Part shown: positions 37,180 to 50,400 of the stretch, one piece after another
Layout: each line of letters starts with the position of its first letter
Position numbering within the stretch: position 1 is the stretch's first letter
Source of the DNA: Phorcus lineatus
Taxonomy: Eukaryota; Mollusca; Gastropoda; Trochida; Trochidae
Assembly (NCBI GenBank): GCA_921293015.1
Contig: OV121088.1
Span: 6,075,882 to 6,139,881, forward strand
Reading direction: 5' to 3'
DNA length: 64,000 nt
Made by a program: the position numbers and the translations under genes
The notes under the pieces: generated by a model
Told to the model about the DNA's origin: nothing
The model's database searches: none
The model's input: only the letters and a program-made list of their open reading frames with translations

Positions 37180-39990
37180 TTTACAAGTGAAGGACTTTCT
37201 AAACTAGAAATACCAAATTTGGACTGGATTCATCGAATCCAGATTATCATTATACATTAACAAATATAAATTTTTGGGGTTTACTAACATCATGACAATT
37301 ATGTGGTTAATGAAGCAACAAGCCACGTAGTTTTAAGATTTGTTTGAAGTTTAAGCTTACTTTTCCTTATATAAAAGACTTGTCTAAACTCTTTCGATGT
37401 TAAATATCCTGCGGTTGAACTTGAGGTGTGGTATGTACTGGCTAACCATTAAACACAATTGCAACATTAGAAGTCCCAGGGCATACAATCCCAGCAGGTC
37501 TTTAGACAGAAGATATTTAATTTTATGTGACACTTTTCAAAACGACTATGATAATGAATAACTACAATTTCTTCTTAACCTTCAGAGGGTGCTCCTGAAC
37601 CAGCTGGCATCAACCTAGGTAGATCATCCACACGTGGTGGACTTTCTAAAGAAGAAATACCAAGTAATTGATCGGATTCATTGAATACAGACGATGATTA
37701 TACATTTACAAATATTAATTTTAAAAGGTTCACTGACATCATGACAATAATGTTGTCAATGTAGCAACAAACCATCCATACCGTACACGTAGTTGTGAGA
37801 TGTGTTTGATTTTTAGCTTACTTTTCCTTATATAAACGACTATTCTAAACTCTACCCTGCTGGCCAGAAATCAATCAGACTTTACCCTTATATAGTACAC
37901 CGAAGGCCTGTGGATTAAAAGACAAAAGCCCACTCTGAACAGGGATCAAGGCTATCACATCCCCTTAGCCTATGATCAGCTTATCCAACAAACTAAATAA
38001 CTGTTACCCATTTGTACATCTCTGGCTTCTACCTAATTACATGTTTACATAATGCTGTGTGGAACTTTGGCTTCCAGTCTTAATCCTTTTATCATACCTG
38101 TTAACATGTTTTCATTGTCTCTATCACAATTGTTTTTCTTGTTAATTGCATCTGTTAATTACATTGTTTACCATGATATAACTGTAACCCCCCTCTATCC
38201 CTTCATCATCATGGAAAAAAATGTGTAGCACATTTGATATCAAATCGAACTCAAGGCATGTCTGGAAGAAGATTAATGTCTTTAGAGGCAAAAACACTAA
38301 ATCGCATATTCCAAGTATCAACAACAGCAAAAATATGCAAACAATTCTCACAAGCAAGCTCAACCAATAATTACAAAACTGCTTTTCAAGATAAAGTAAA
38401 GAATACACAACCCTGTCCGAAGGACAAAAACAAGCCAAACTTATGGTATAATAAGCCATTCACAATATCAGAACTCAACAATATTGTAAATAATAAAAAA
38501 GGAACATCATCTGGTATTGATCAAACCAGTTACACAATGTTTAAACATCTTCCTTATAAATGTAAACAAAAGTTATTAGATTTCTACAATAAGTTATGGA
38601 AAGACGGTAAACTACCAACAGACTGAAAAGAAAGTCTTATCATACCATTACACAAACAAGGAAAAGACCCTACCAAATCCGATTCATATAGACCAGTCTC
38701 CTTAACATCTAATCTATGTAAAACACTTGAAGCTATGGCAACAAAAAGATTACAACATTATCTAGAAACCAACAAATTGATAACACAAAATCAATCAGGA
38801 TATAGAAAATCCTATAGCACCACTGACCATATCGTTAGATTACAACACTCCATCAGACAAGCTCAACAAAATAATAAATTCACTACAGCAGTCTTCCTAG
38901 ACTTTAGTAAAGCATTTGATATGGTCTGGAAAACAGGCTTGATACACAAAGTTAAAGAAAAAGGCATACAAGGGGAAATGTTAAACTTTATAAATGACTT
39001 TATGTCTGACAGAACTTTTCGCCTTAAAGCAGATGACCAAATATCAGACAACTATAACCTAGAAAATGGAACCCCGCAAGGAAGTATTATATCACCAACC
39101 TTGTTCAATATTATGATAGATGATCTATTTCACAAACTACCCAAACAAGTGGACACCTCAAAATTCGCTGACGACGGAGCCCTCTGGGTCAGTCATAAAC
39201 ACCAGCATGTAGCAGCAGAAATATTACAAAAAGCCTTAATCAAAGTTAATGATTGGACCCAAAATTGGGGATTCCAATTATCAACAAGCAAAACTGTATC
39301 AATTCTCTTTCGGCCAACACCTAAAGCCGACTGCAGACCACTGAGATTATACATTAATGAAGAACTTTTAGATCAGGTTAAGTATGTCAAGTTCTTAGGC
39401 ATAACCTTTGATGAATATCTAACGTGGAATCAACATATTAATGAATTAACACAAAGATGCAAAAAAGATCTTAATATATTACGAATGCTGTCTCACACTA
39501 GGTGGGGCAGCAGCAAGGAAATGTTACTCATCCTATATAAATCTCTGATTAAATCCAAACTGCACTATGGAGCAGAAGCTTGGTGTGACACCAGTCAAAC
39601 CAACATACAAAAACTAAAAACCATACAAAATCAAGCCTACCGATACATATCAGGATGCCTAAGCGGCACATCAATGGAACTAGTCAGACATGAACTAGGG
39701 GAACTACCGCTAGAAAAAGATTGGGAAGATAAAATAACAAACTATATTGTTAGATCACAACATAAACCATGTATATATATATTTTCTATTTTTAGCTTAC
39801 TTTTCCTTATATAAAAAAAATTGCCTTTGACTTTCTTTAGTAAATATCCTGCAGTTGATCTTGACGTGTGGTATGTTCATTAAACACAATTGCAACATTG
39901 GAAGTCCCAAGGCATACAATCCCAGCATGTCTGTAGACGGGAGTTATTTTCATGTGACACCTTTTCAAAACGACTATGAGAATTCTGTGT
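37180..39990. repeat. Tandem duplication of an intron segment, split by a LINE
   Basis: Copy A (about 37,180-37,625) contains the 33-nt exon. Copy B starts at about 37,635, breaks off near 37,860 and resumes at about 39,785, ending near 39,985 without the exon. Shared strings are GCTTACTTTTCCTTATATAA (37,354; 37,807; 39,792) and AACACAATTGCAACATT (about 37,453 and 39,882). Gene 1 has only one copy. The gap in copy B is filled by the retrotransposon at 38.2-39.8 kb plus about 370 bp of leader. Confidence 0.7.
38234..39775 (+). mobile_element. Non-LTR retrotransposon reverse transcriptase, one nonsense codon
   Basis: A single frame of about 510 codons interrupted only by TGA at 38,624-38,626, where the motif P-x-x-W-K-x-S-x-I-I-P expects Trp (TGG). 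Motifs in order are SSGIDQTSYTMFKHLP, ESLIIPLHKQGKDPTKSDSY followed by RPVSLTSNLCK, FTTAVFLDFSKAFDMVWKTG, NGTPQGSIISPTLFN, and KFADDGALWV (the F-A-D-D catalytic box). KFLGITFDEYLTW and a C-terminal segment (LHYGAEAWCDTS) follow. It resembles Jockey/CR1-related families. The 5' endonuclease half is missing and the 3' end stops at RSQHKP, so it is truncated and inactive. It lies in the intron before gene 2 domain exon 2. Confidence 0.85.
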
Positions 39991-40051
39991 CATTTACAAA
40001 CAAGTAGTTTTGAATTGTTTAATTACACCTGATTCAACATTGGATCTTTAG

Positions 40052-40528
40052 GGTACAGAGAGACGTTTGAAATCATGGAGCTTCTACAGAACCAAAACAC
40101 TGTGAAGGCCTTTCTTTGCGAACCTTTAACAAAGGGTAAGGAGTTCTACCTTCATGCGAATCGTATCAACCCAGCCGAGCCTTTTTTCATCCTATTCTAT
40201 GCCACCAGCACTGACCTACAAGATGTTGCTACAGGGGAGGTAACTCTAGTCCCATTTGAGATGATAAGAAATGAGGATAAGAGGACAATACAGACAAAGA
40301 TAAAACTGTGATGTACCAGGAATCACGAGGTCGTGAGCAGTAAGCTTTTTCAGGGAATAAAGAAATATTTTGTTATGAATTATTACTCTACTGGATTTAA
40401 AAAATTGATCGACTTGGAAAAGCCAATTTACATTTTTGTTGAACTTCTAAACATGAACCTCACTGTGATCCGTGCTGTAGACAGTGATGTGCGGGACCAT
40501 GCACAGTGTATTCTACATGATCAGTTAG
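40052..40528 (+). pseudogene. Gene 2 NHR-like domain 2 exon with in-frame TGA
   Basis: 477 nt, phase 1 in and out like gene 1. It reads GYRETFEIMELLQNQNTVKA and continues to TGEVTLVPFEMI and TKIKL, then TGA (40,309-40,311), then CTRNHEVVSS, then LIDLEKPIYIFVELLNMNLT. The stop replaces the Arg of L-R-C; CGA to TGA is the usual outcome of CpG deamination. Nothing suggests selenocysteine use. If translated, the protein would end mid-domain; skipping the exon (a multiple of 3) would restore the frame. Confidence 0.75.
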
Positions 40529-41203
40529 GTAAGTTTTACCGTTAATCCTTCGAGCATGGTTATCAAAACATAATTTTAACGAACAAAATGTATTATTCTA
40601 TTTTGTGTGATTGTGCTTCAAATATAAATTTTGAATTATTTAAAGATATTGTTGTCCAATTTGATACCATATACCGTTTAAAATAATCGATCCCCAAAAA
40701 CTATATAACCTATATTTGAAAGTATCTTATTTTTTAACTGCTATCACAATGAAAGTTCAATGATTAACAGTAAAAACTTTGTTTGAAGTAAGTTTTTGGA
40801 ACATCGTACCAATGCATTATTTCAAGGTAAAAAAAAAGAAGAACTTCGTGTTTCCATGACTGCACGGGTTAGACGTAAGCATCAGAAACCGCTAGTTGTA
40901 ATCAAGTCTAAACTTGTTAAGGCTGATTCCTAATGTTTCAGATCGTATTGATATGGAAGTGGAAAGACAAGTAAAGCACCACTGTGTCAATCGTGAATAT
41001 TTCCATCGTGGTATGTATGAATTTGAAATATGAGGATTGATTCACATCGTCAAATTGCTGTGTAACGTAATTGAAAGAGTGAAAGTACCTTTTAATCTGA
41101 AAGTCATCTAACTACTTTTTCATAGATTTCTGAGCACAATATCGAAGAAAATTCTGTTTCTCGAAAATGATTTGTTAATTTACAGAACAGGTTTATCCAA
41201 TAA

Positions 41204-42027
41204 GGAGATAAACCTATTGTGTTTTTAATTTTTTGTGATTCGAAGGTAGATTCGAAACCTGTTGAATTTTTTCGGAGCCGAACGCGTAAAAATATAAAAT
41301 CAACAGGTTATTCAGCTACGTTCGAATCACAAAAAATTAAAAACACAATTGGTTTATCTCCATTCTACCATGACGAGTTAATAAACTTTTAAATTACATT
41401 TCTTTGATGTCGCGAAAGTTCAGGCGTGAAGCGGTCATAGGCATTTCCATTTGAGGAAGCTATAATGGTTAACGCCTAATCTAACTTTGAAGTGAAAAGA
41501 TAGAGTAGGGAGCGTTAAAAATCACATAATTGTCAAGTAAACACGATATAGCATTGAGTTTGTCTTGACACTCATGACGCTGGCACAAAGGATGACAATT
41601 TGACAAAAAGTACTGAATCACCTCCAACGAAATGGCCGATACCAAATTCCTTTAGCTGATCACATGGCCAGTCTTGTGACGTCACGTCACACTGCACAAG
41701 GCTGTGAAGTCACTGTGTTAGAATGAAAACTATCGTTGCCGAGTCTGATCATCGCGGCTTGAAATCAAACGTTTTCCTCATTAATGCTAGTAATAGACTG
41801 TTTATAAAAGCCTGAAGAAGTATGTATGCCTAATGGTAATTGGTAACATCAGACTATCAAAAGCACGTTTTAATCATGTTTAGCGGAAGTGCTGTTACGT
41901 CTCTTCTTTGCATCGAGCCTTCGGACGATGTATTCGTCATTCGGCTGTCTAAAAATCGTGTTCGAACGTAGATTCGACGATGAAATAAACCAACCAAATA
42001 AAGGTTTTTAAAATGTCATGGTAGAAT
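41204..42027. mobile_element. MITE-like insertion(s) in a gene 2 intron
   Basis: The gene 2 intron 41,011-42,074 is 1,064 bp while its gene 1 counterpart is 160 bp; the excess is roughly 41,195-42,027. It holds two nested structures. One is an inverted repeat at 41,204-41,361 (arms starting GGAGATAAACC and running through GTGTTTTTAATTTTTTGTGA). The other is a pair of 13-bp inverted termini, ATTCTACCATGAC at 41,362-41,374 and GTCATGGTAGAAT at 42,015-42,027. TGACGTCA occurs at 41,677-41,684 with overlapping ACGTCAC. No coding frame was seen. Confidence 0.7.
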
Positions 42028-42954
42028 GATTATTTATCAGTTTCTGTATGACATAGACATTGTTTATTTCACAGGCATAGAATCATCACGCCCACCCCAT
42101 CTGAGAACTGGTAAGTTAACTGACGTTTAACAGAAAAGTAACACCTGACAATAATAGCATACGTAAAAAATGTTTGTCACATCACTGAAACATATTGTCA
42201 TGCAGATGAATTATTCGACAAGCAGATCGACAAAAGCAAACTAGCTTGATTGAAAATAAATGGTGGCATGGCGATCATCTACAGGGCGGTGAAATATTCA
42301 ATTGAAACTCAAAAGATTTGAAACCTCGATAAACTTTCAGAAAGATCAAATTCTGAATTGATAACATATGTCCTTGGTATAGACCAAGATGCATACATCT
42401 CTTCATTGAAGTGTTATTTGTCTGTAACGTTGGGAGTAATCTGCTACTTCGTGAGAGCTGGCTCCACATGTTTGACGAGTTGGCTGTCTGATATGTCAAT
42501 CGTGGTGGCCCCAGAAGTCTTAAGTGTTTTATATATCAGGAAGACATTGTTACACATACTGTTTCCACGTTTTGCAAATGTGTACCATGTCTGTGTGTCA
42601 GAAAAATCATGGGTCCTGTATGTTTTCCTTATCCAAAACACCGGACCAAAGACCGCCGCCTGCAGCGACCCCTATGTGTTTTGCTATAGACGTTGTAGTT
42701 GATGTACATTAAGGGAGCGGATTTGCCCTTAGAGTCCCGTTTTAATGCATATAATTCTAACAAATAAAGGGGGATTCGGGTGTTCGTGACTTTTAATCCA
42801 GGGAAAAACAAAAAATTACCTTGAATATCAATTGTTTCTGATCACCAAATGTCTTGAATGCGAAAAATACAATCCGTCTTGGATCGTATGATCTTTGTCA
42901 ATAGTAATAACGTTATGATGCTTATACATTTGAAATCCGTATGTTATTAAATAA

Positions 42955-44415
42955 ACTCTTCAAAAAAAGACACTTGACATTCATGCGAAATAGATTTTTT
43001 CGAAACGGGTCATTTCATTTCATAATACATGCCTGTAATTTAAAGAAAGTCTTGCTCAAAAGTGTAAATTTACCAAAAACAATGGCCCAAAATCGTTACG
43101 TTGTGTTCAGGGACGAAATCGAGCGATTCGTCCAAATGCATTTTCGGCCAGAGCACGTGCAGCACGTGCAGCATGGGATCATGAAGGTTTACATGCAGAC
43201 ACGTCTGCTTTAGGGGTATAAAAAGCCATATCAGCCGCTGTTTATTCAGACTACACAACATCGGTACAGCGACCTGAAGAATGCCAAGACTGAACTCAGC
43301 GCAACGCAACAACGCTATTGGCAGACTGCAAGCAGGAGCGACGCAGCGAGATGTTGCAACACACTTTGGCGTGTCCAGACAGACCATCTCTTCGTTGTGG
43401 ACTCGTTTCAACACCCGAAACAGCGTTGATGCTAGGCCAAGGTCAGGCAGACCAAGGGTGACTACTCGGGCACAAGATCGGTACATCCGACTGCTCCACC
43501 TTCGGGAACGCACCAGGACAGCAACGTCAAAAACAACGCAGATACCAGGCCTGCGTCGAATTTCCGACCAAACGGTACGCAACAGGCTGAGAGAGGCTGG
43601 ATTTTTTCCACGACGACTGGTTCGACGTCCCATTTTAACGCAACGTCATCTGGCGGAACGTCTCCAGTGGTGTCAACAGAGGATGAGATGGGCACGTGCA
43701 AGGTGGAGAACCGTTCTCTTCACTGATGAGTCGTGTTTTCTGCTTCGACGAAGTGATGGACGAGCACGTGTATACCGACGTCATAGAGAACGTTATGCTG
43801 CCAACTGTGTTCAGGAGGTTGTCCCATTTGGAGGTGGGAGTGTCATGGTGTGGGCCAGGATTCGTCACGGTGTAAGGACACCCTTTGTGCATGTTGTGGG
43901 TAACCTAGCTCACAGGAGTACAGTATAGGGACTTGATCCTACAGCCTTACGTAACTCCTCACGTCAACGTCCATGGTGGTCTCTTTCAGCAGGACAGCTC
44001 GACCACATGTTGCACGTGTTTGTCAAGACTTTTTTACAGCGTAACAATGTCCAGACATTGCCATGGCCAGCCAGGTCACCAGATTTTCACCAATTGAGCA
44101 TCTCTGGGACGAACTGGATCGACGCGTGCGCAGAAGGAAGCCATCACCCCAAACACTTCTAGGACTTCTTGCAGCACGAATGGCAGAACATTCCACAGGC
44201 TGTGATTGACAACTTGATTGCATCCATGGGTCGTCGGTGCACCCCTGTGATGTTAACACTTGTGCACCTGTGCATTTCAAGATCATGCTTATTCTGAATA
44301 AGATTTACTGAACAGAGATCTTCAAAAAGCGTTTTAGTTTTCTTTTCAATGTTTGCATCTGTGGTCTTTATATTGAACTTTGAAAGTCAGTGTCAAGTTT
44401 CTTTTTTTGAAGAGT
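42955..44415 (+). mobile_element. Tc1/mariner-like element, transposase decayed
   Basis: The inverted termini ACTCTTCAAAAAAAGACACT (42,955 on) and its complement ending at 44,415 agree over 25 bp with one mismatch. Inside, 43,281-43,928 encodes the N-terminal two thirds of a Tc1-like transposase: MPRLNSAQRNNAIGRLQAGA with a helix-turn-helix (RDVATHFGVSRQTISSLW), a second HTH with SGRPRVTTRAQD, then TDES (first catalytic Asp) and GGGSVMVWA. Later frames still show GLFQQDSS (second Asp region, normally QQDNARPH) and WPARSPDF, then IEHLWDELDRRVRR, but frameshifts separate them. The usual TA target duplication is not found on both sides, and the right terminus touches the tandem array. Confidence 0.88.
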
Positions 44416-47400
44416 GGAGTGTGTTTTAGTGCAACTAACCCAGAAAAACATAGGATAATCTTATTTCTACTAAGCTCTATTTGTTTATATCTGTTTAATC
44501 TATTTCAAATATCATCTGTTAAAGCATATGCAGCTCCGCCCCCTATAGAGAGACAAGGTAAGACGAGTTTGTATGTTCTGCTTTAAAAACATGATTTTTC
44601 GAAATCTCATCCCAAATTTTTTATTTTGAACTATTATGCAGTATTATATACTTATCAATTTCAGGAGTTACCATTGGTATGATATTTAACTTTATTTGAG
44701 AAAACATAAAGATAATAGTAGGGCACATGATCAAGTGAATACATACCTCAACTAAAGGGGATGTGAGCGGCTTCAGGTCGATTGCCAGTGTCTCATACAA
44801 ATGCTCCTTCCCACAGGAAGCAGTTTGTAGACGTAATTATATAAGGAACAAAATCTGTTTTGTTGCAATTAGACTTCATTGTTCAACACTTATATGAAAC
44901 GATGACGCTCGCTAACATTAATTTGCAGTCGGACGTCCTCGAATACAGTTCCCGCAATATGCAGGTGAGTTTCAAACTCCAACTTCGCTATTTATTCACA
45001 GTTTAAATTTGATAAAAGGCCGGGAGCATTTTATAAGTTTCAATGGGAATGTTGTAGGGTATTTCCCATGTCGGTAAATAGATGCATGTTTTGATAATAA
45101 GAAAGGACACACTTTAACATAATTTAATTTGTAAAACAGGTAAATTACTGACAGTATAAAATTGGGTTTAGTAAAACAGTTAATGGTTATATATATCTTT
45201 AATAGGTTATGAAATAATTATCATTAGATCCTTCTCTTCGATTTAGCGAATAATTATCAATGTATTGTTTTGTATTGAAAATGACAAGTGGCCTTCTTAT
45301 CATTGGACTGTCTATTCATCAAATGTGTATTGCATTTTTGAGTTATGCTGTTAAAGTGACTTCCCTGGGTGAATAACACAAAATATGTATTTGTCTTCTT
45401 AGAGGTTGCATCAACTGTTAGATTTAAATCTTTCAACACCTAAATTTTATGTCGCTTAAGCTGTTGTAACATCCAAAAACAAATTGGCTACTGCCTTGTC
45501 ATTTCCCATAGCTTTGGCTATGCTTTCCGTGAAGTATACTAAAATAATCCTAAGGTATGTATAGTCAGAAATTTTATTAACAATTGTAACATGACTTTGA
45601 TGGATCCTTCATTCTGATTGGCTGATTTGAAAGATTCCCCATATACGTCGAATGGCAGTGTACCAAAAGTTTGTTCACATATCTGAAAATACTGTGCAAA
45701 TATCATATAATTTGAGATGCCTTTGAGGCATGGTAGTGTTGCGAAAAAGGAAACGTATAATATTTCAATAAACATATGCAGATCCATTCTTCTTTAAGAC
45801 AAAGGTTTATTGTACCCCACAATCATAGTAACAGTTAAGGTAGGTCATTGAAGTGACCAGGGGTCAAAACTCTGAAAACACTAATTTGTATTTTTCTCAA
45901 TAAAATCCTTTTTAAATTATCAACTTCTTTGAAATAAGTCACGTTTGTTTCTTAGCACAAAGTCAATGTAATTATGTTGGTTTTAATCTCAGAGAGTCGA
46001 TATGGAACATTTTATTCGCAACTAACGAAATCGAAATTTGTGACCCCTTCTGTTTAAATCAATATGCCAAAATTCGAATATTTGCACGAGTGACCAGACA
46101 ATGCCAAATTGAGTTCAAGAATGGCTATGTCACACATGGACAATCGGAAGTGGAGTGGAGAGTGGAGTGTGTTTTAGTGCAACTAACCCAGAAAAACATA
46201 GGATAATCTTATTTCTACTAAGCTCTATTTGTTTATATCTGTTTAATCTATTTCAAATATCATCTGTTAAAGCATATGCAGCTCCGCCCCCTATAGAGAG
46301 ACAAGGTAAGACGAGTTTGTATGTTCTGCTTTAAAAACATGATTTTTCGAAATCTCATCCCAAATTTTTTATTTTGAACTATTATGCAGTATTATATACT
46401 TATCAATTTCAGGAGTTACCATTGGTATGATATTTAACTTTATTTGAGAAAACATAAAGATAATAGTAGGGCACATGATCAAGTGAATACATACCTCAAC
46501 TAAAGGGGATGTGAGCGGCTTCAGGTCGATTGCCAGTGTCTCATACAAATGCTCCTTTCCACAGGAAGCAGTTTGTAGACGTAATTATATAAGGAACAAA
46601 ATCTGTTTTGTTGCAATTAGACTTCATTGTTCAAAACTTATATGAAACGATGACGCTCGCTAACATTAATTTGCAGTCGGACGTCCTCGAATACAGTTCC
46701 CGCAATATGCAGGTGAGTTTCAAACTCCAACTTCGCTATTTATTCACAGTTTAAATTTGATAAAAAGCCGGGAGCATTTTATAAGTTTCAATGGGAATGT
46801 TGTAGGGTATTTCCCATGTCGGTAAATAGATGCATGTTTTGATAATAAGAAAGGACACACTTTAACATAATTTAATTTGTAAAACAGGTAAATTACTGAC
46901 AGTATAAAATTGGGTTTAGTAAAACAGTTAATGGTTATATATATCTTTAATAGGTTATGAAATAATTATCATTAGATCCTTCTCTTCGATTTAGCGAATA
47001 ATTATCAATGTATTGTTTTGTATTGAAAATGACAAGTGGCCTTCTTATCATTGGACTGTCTATTCATCAAATGTGTATTGCATTTTTGAGTTATGCTGTT
47101 AAAGTGACTTCCCTGGGTGAATAACACAAAATATGTATTTGTCTTCTTAGAGGTTGCATCAACTGTTAGATTTAAATCTTTCAACACCTAAATTTTATGT
47201 CGCTTAAGCTGTTGTAACATCCAAAAACAAATTGGCTACTGCCTTGTCATTTCCCATAGCTTTGGCTATGCTTTCCGTGAAGTATACTAAAATAATCCTA
47301 AGGTATGTATAGTCAGAAATTTTATTAACAATTGTAACATGACTTTGATGGATCCTTCATTCTGATTGGCTGATTTGAAAGATTCCCCATATACGTCGAA

Positions 47401-50400
47401 TGGCAGTGTACCAAAAGTTTGTTCACATATCTGAAAATACTGTGCAAATATCATATAATTTGAGATGCCTTTGAGGCATGGTAGTGTTGCGAAAAAGGAA
47501 ACGTATAATATTTCAATAAACATATGCAGATCCATTCTTCTTTAAGACAAAGGTTTATTGTACCCCACAATCATAGTAACAGTTAAGGTAGGTCATTGAA
47601 GTGACCAGGGGTCAAAACTCTGAAAACACTAATTTGTATTTTTCTCAATAAAATCCTTTTTAAGTTATCAACTTCTTTGAAATAAGTCACGTTTGTTTCT
47701 TAGCACAAAGTCAATGTAATTATGTTGGTTTTAATCTCAGAGAGTCGATATGGAACATTTTATTCGCAACTAACGAAATCGAAATTTGTGACCCCTTCTG
47801 TTTAAATCAATATGCCAAAATTCGAATATTTGCACGAGTGACCAGACAATGCCGAATTGAGTTCAAGAATGGCTATGTCACACATGGACAATCGGAAGTG
47901 GAGTGGAGAGTGGAGTGTGTTTTAGTGCAACTAACCCAGAAAAACATAGGATAATCTTATTTCTACTAAGCTCTATTTGTTTATATCTGTTTAATCTATT
48001 TCAAATATCATCTGTTAAAGCATATGCAGCTCCGCCCCCTATAGAGAGACAAGGTAAGACGAGTTTGTATGTTCTGCTTTAAAAACATGATTTTTCGAAA
48101 TCTCATCCCAAATTTTTTATTTTGAACTATTATGCAGTATTATATACTTATCAATTTCAGGAGTTACCATTGGTATGATATTTAACTTTATTTGAGAAAA
48201 CATAAAGATAATAGTAGGGCACATGATCAAGTGAATACATACCTCAACTAAAGGGGATGTGAGCGGCTTCAGGTCGATTGCCAGTGTCTCATACAAATGC
48301 TCCTTCCCACAGGAAGCAGTTTGTAGACGTAATTATATAAGGAACAAAATCTGTTTTGTTGCAATTAGACTTCATTGTTCAAAACTTATATGAAACGATG
48401 ACGCTCGCTAACATTAATTTGCAGTCGGACATCCTCGAATACAGTTCCCGCAATATGCAGGTGAGTTTCAAACTCCAACTTCGCTATTTATTCACAGTTT
48501 AAATTTGATAAAAAGCCGGGAGCATTTTATAAGTTTCAATGGGAATGTTGTAGGGTATTTCCCATGTCGGTAAATAGATGCATGTTTTGATAATAAGAAA
48601 GGACACACTTTAACATAATTTAATTTGTAAAACAGGTAAATTACTGACAGTATAAAATTGGGTTTAGTAAAACAGTTAATGGTTATATATATCTTTAATA
48701 GGTTATGAAATAATTATCATTAGATCCTTCTCTTCGATTTAGCGAATAATTATCAATGTATTGTTTTGTATTGAAAATGACAAGTGGCCTTCTTATCATT
48801 GGACTGTCTATTCATCAAATGTGTATTGCATTTTTGAGTTATGCTGTTAAAGTGACTTCCCTGGGTGAATAACACAAAATATGTATTTGTCTTCTTAGAG
48901 GTTGCATCAACTGTTAGATTTAAATCTTTCAACACCTAAATTTTATGTCGCTTAAGCTGTTGTAACATCCAAAAACAAATTGGCTACTGCCTTGTCATTT
49001 CCCATAGCTTTGGCTATGCTTTCCGTGAAGTATACTAAAATAATCCTAAGGTCTGTATAGTCAGAAATTTTATTAACAATTGTAACATGACTTTGATGGA
49101 TCCTTCATTCTGATTGGCTGATTTGAAAGATTCCCCATATACGTCGAATGGCAGTGTACCAAAAGTTTGTTCACATATCTGAAAATACTGTGCAAATATC
49201 ATATAATTTGAGATGCCTTTGAGGCATGGTAGTGTTGCGAAAAAGGAAACGTATAATATTTCAATAAACATATGCAGATCCATTCTTCTTTAAGACAAAG
49301 GTTTATTGTACCCCACAATCATAGTAACAGTTAAGGTAGGTCATTGAAGTGACCAGGGGTCAAAACTCTGAAAACACTAATTTGTATTTTTCTCAATAAA
49401 ATCCTTTTTAAGTTATCAACTTCTTTGAAATAAGTCACGTTTGTTTCTTAGCACAAAGTCAATGTAATTATGTTGGTTTTAATCTCAGAGAGTCGATATG
49501 GAACATTTTATTCGCAACTAACGAAATCGAAATTTGTGACCCCTTCTGTTTAAATCAATATGCCAAAATTCGAATATTTGCACGAGTGACCAGACAATGC
49601 CGAATTGAGTTCAAGAATGGCTATGTCACACATGGACAATCGGAAGTGGAGTGGAGAGTGGAGTGTGTTTTAGTGCAACTAACCCAGAAAAACATAGGAT
49701 AATCTTATTTCTACTAAGCTCTATTTGTTTATATCTGTTTAATCTATTTCAAATATCATCTGTTAAAGCATATGCAGCTCCGCCCCCTATAGAGAGACAA
49801 GGTAAGACGAGTTTGTATGTTCTGCTTTAAAAACATGATTTTTCGAAATCTCATCCCAAATTTTTTATTTTGAACTATTATGCAGTATTATATACTTATC
49901 AATTTCAGGAGTTACCATTGGTATGATATTTAACTTTATTTGAGAAAACATAAAGATAATAGTAGGGCACATGATCAAGTGAATACATACCTCAACTAAA
50001 GGGGATGTGAGCGGCTTCAGGTCGATTGCCAGTGTCTCATACAAATGCTCCTTCCCACAGGAAGCAGTTTGTAGACGTAATTATATAAGGAACAAAATCT
50101 GTTTTGTTGCAATTAGACTTCATTGTTCAACACTTATATGAAACGATGACGCTCGCTAACATTAATTTGCAGTCGGACGTCCTCGAATACAGTTCCCGCA
50201 ATATGCAGGTGAGTTTCAAACTCCAACTTCGCTATTTATTCACAGTTAAAATTTGATAAAAAGCCGGGAGCATTTTATAAGTTTCAATGGGAATGTTGTA
50301 GGGTATTTCCCATGTCGGTAAATAGATGCATGTTTTGATAATAAGAAAGGACACACTTTAACATAATTTAATTTGTAAAACAGGTAAATTACTGACAGTA

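Noticed and set aside
40309-40311. TGA read as selenocysteine
   Set aside because: The paralogue has Arg (CGA) here and no selenoprotein context is seen; CpG transition explains it.
43070-43633. 187-codon minus-strand frame
   Set aside because: Antisense shadow of the Tc1-like transposase.
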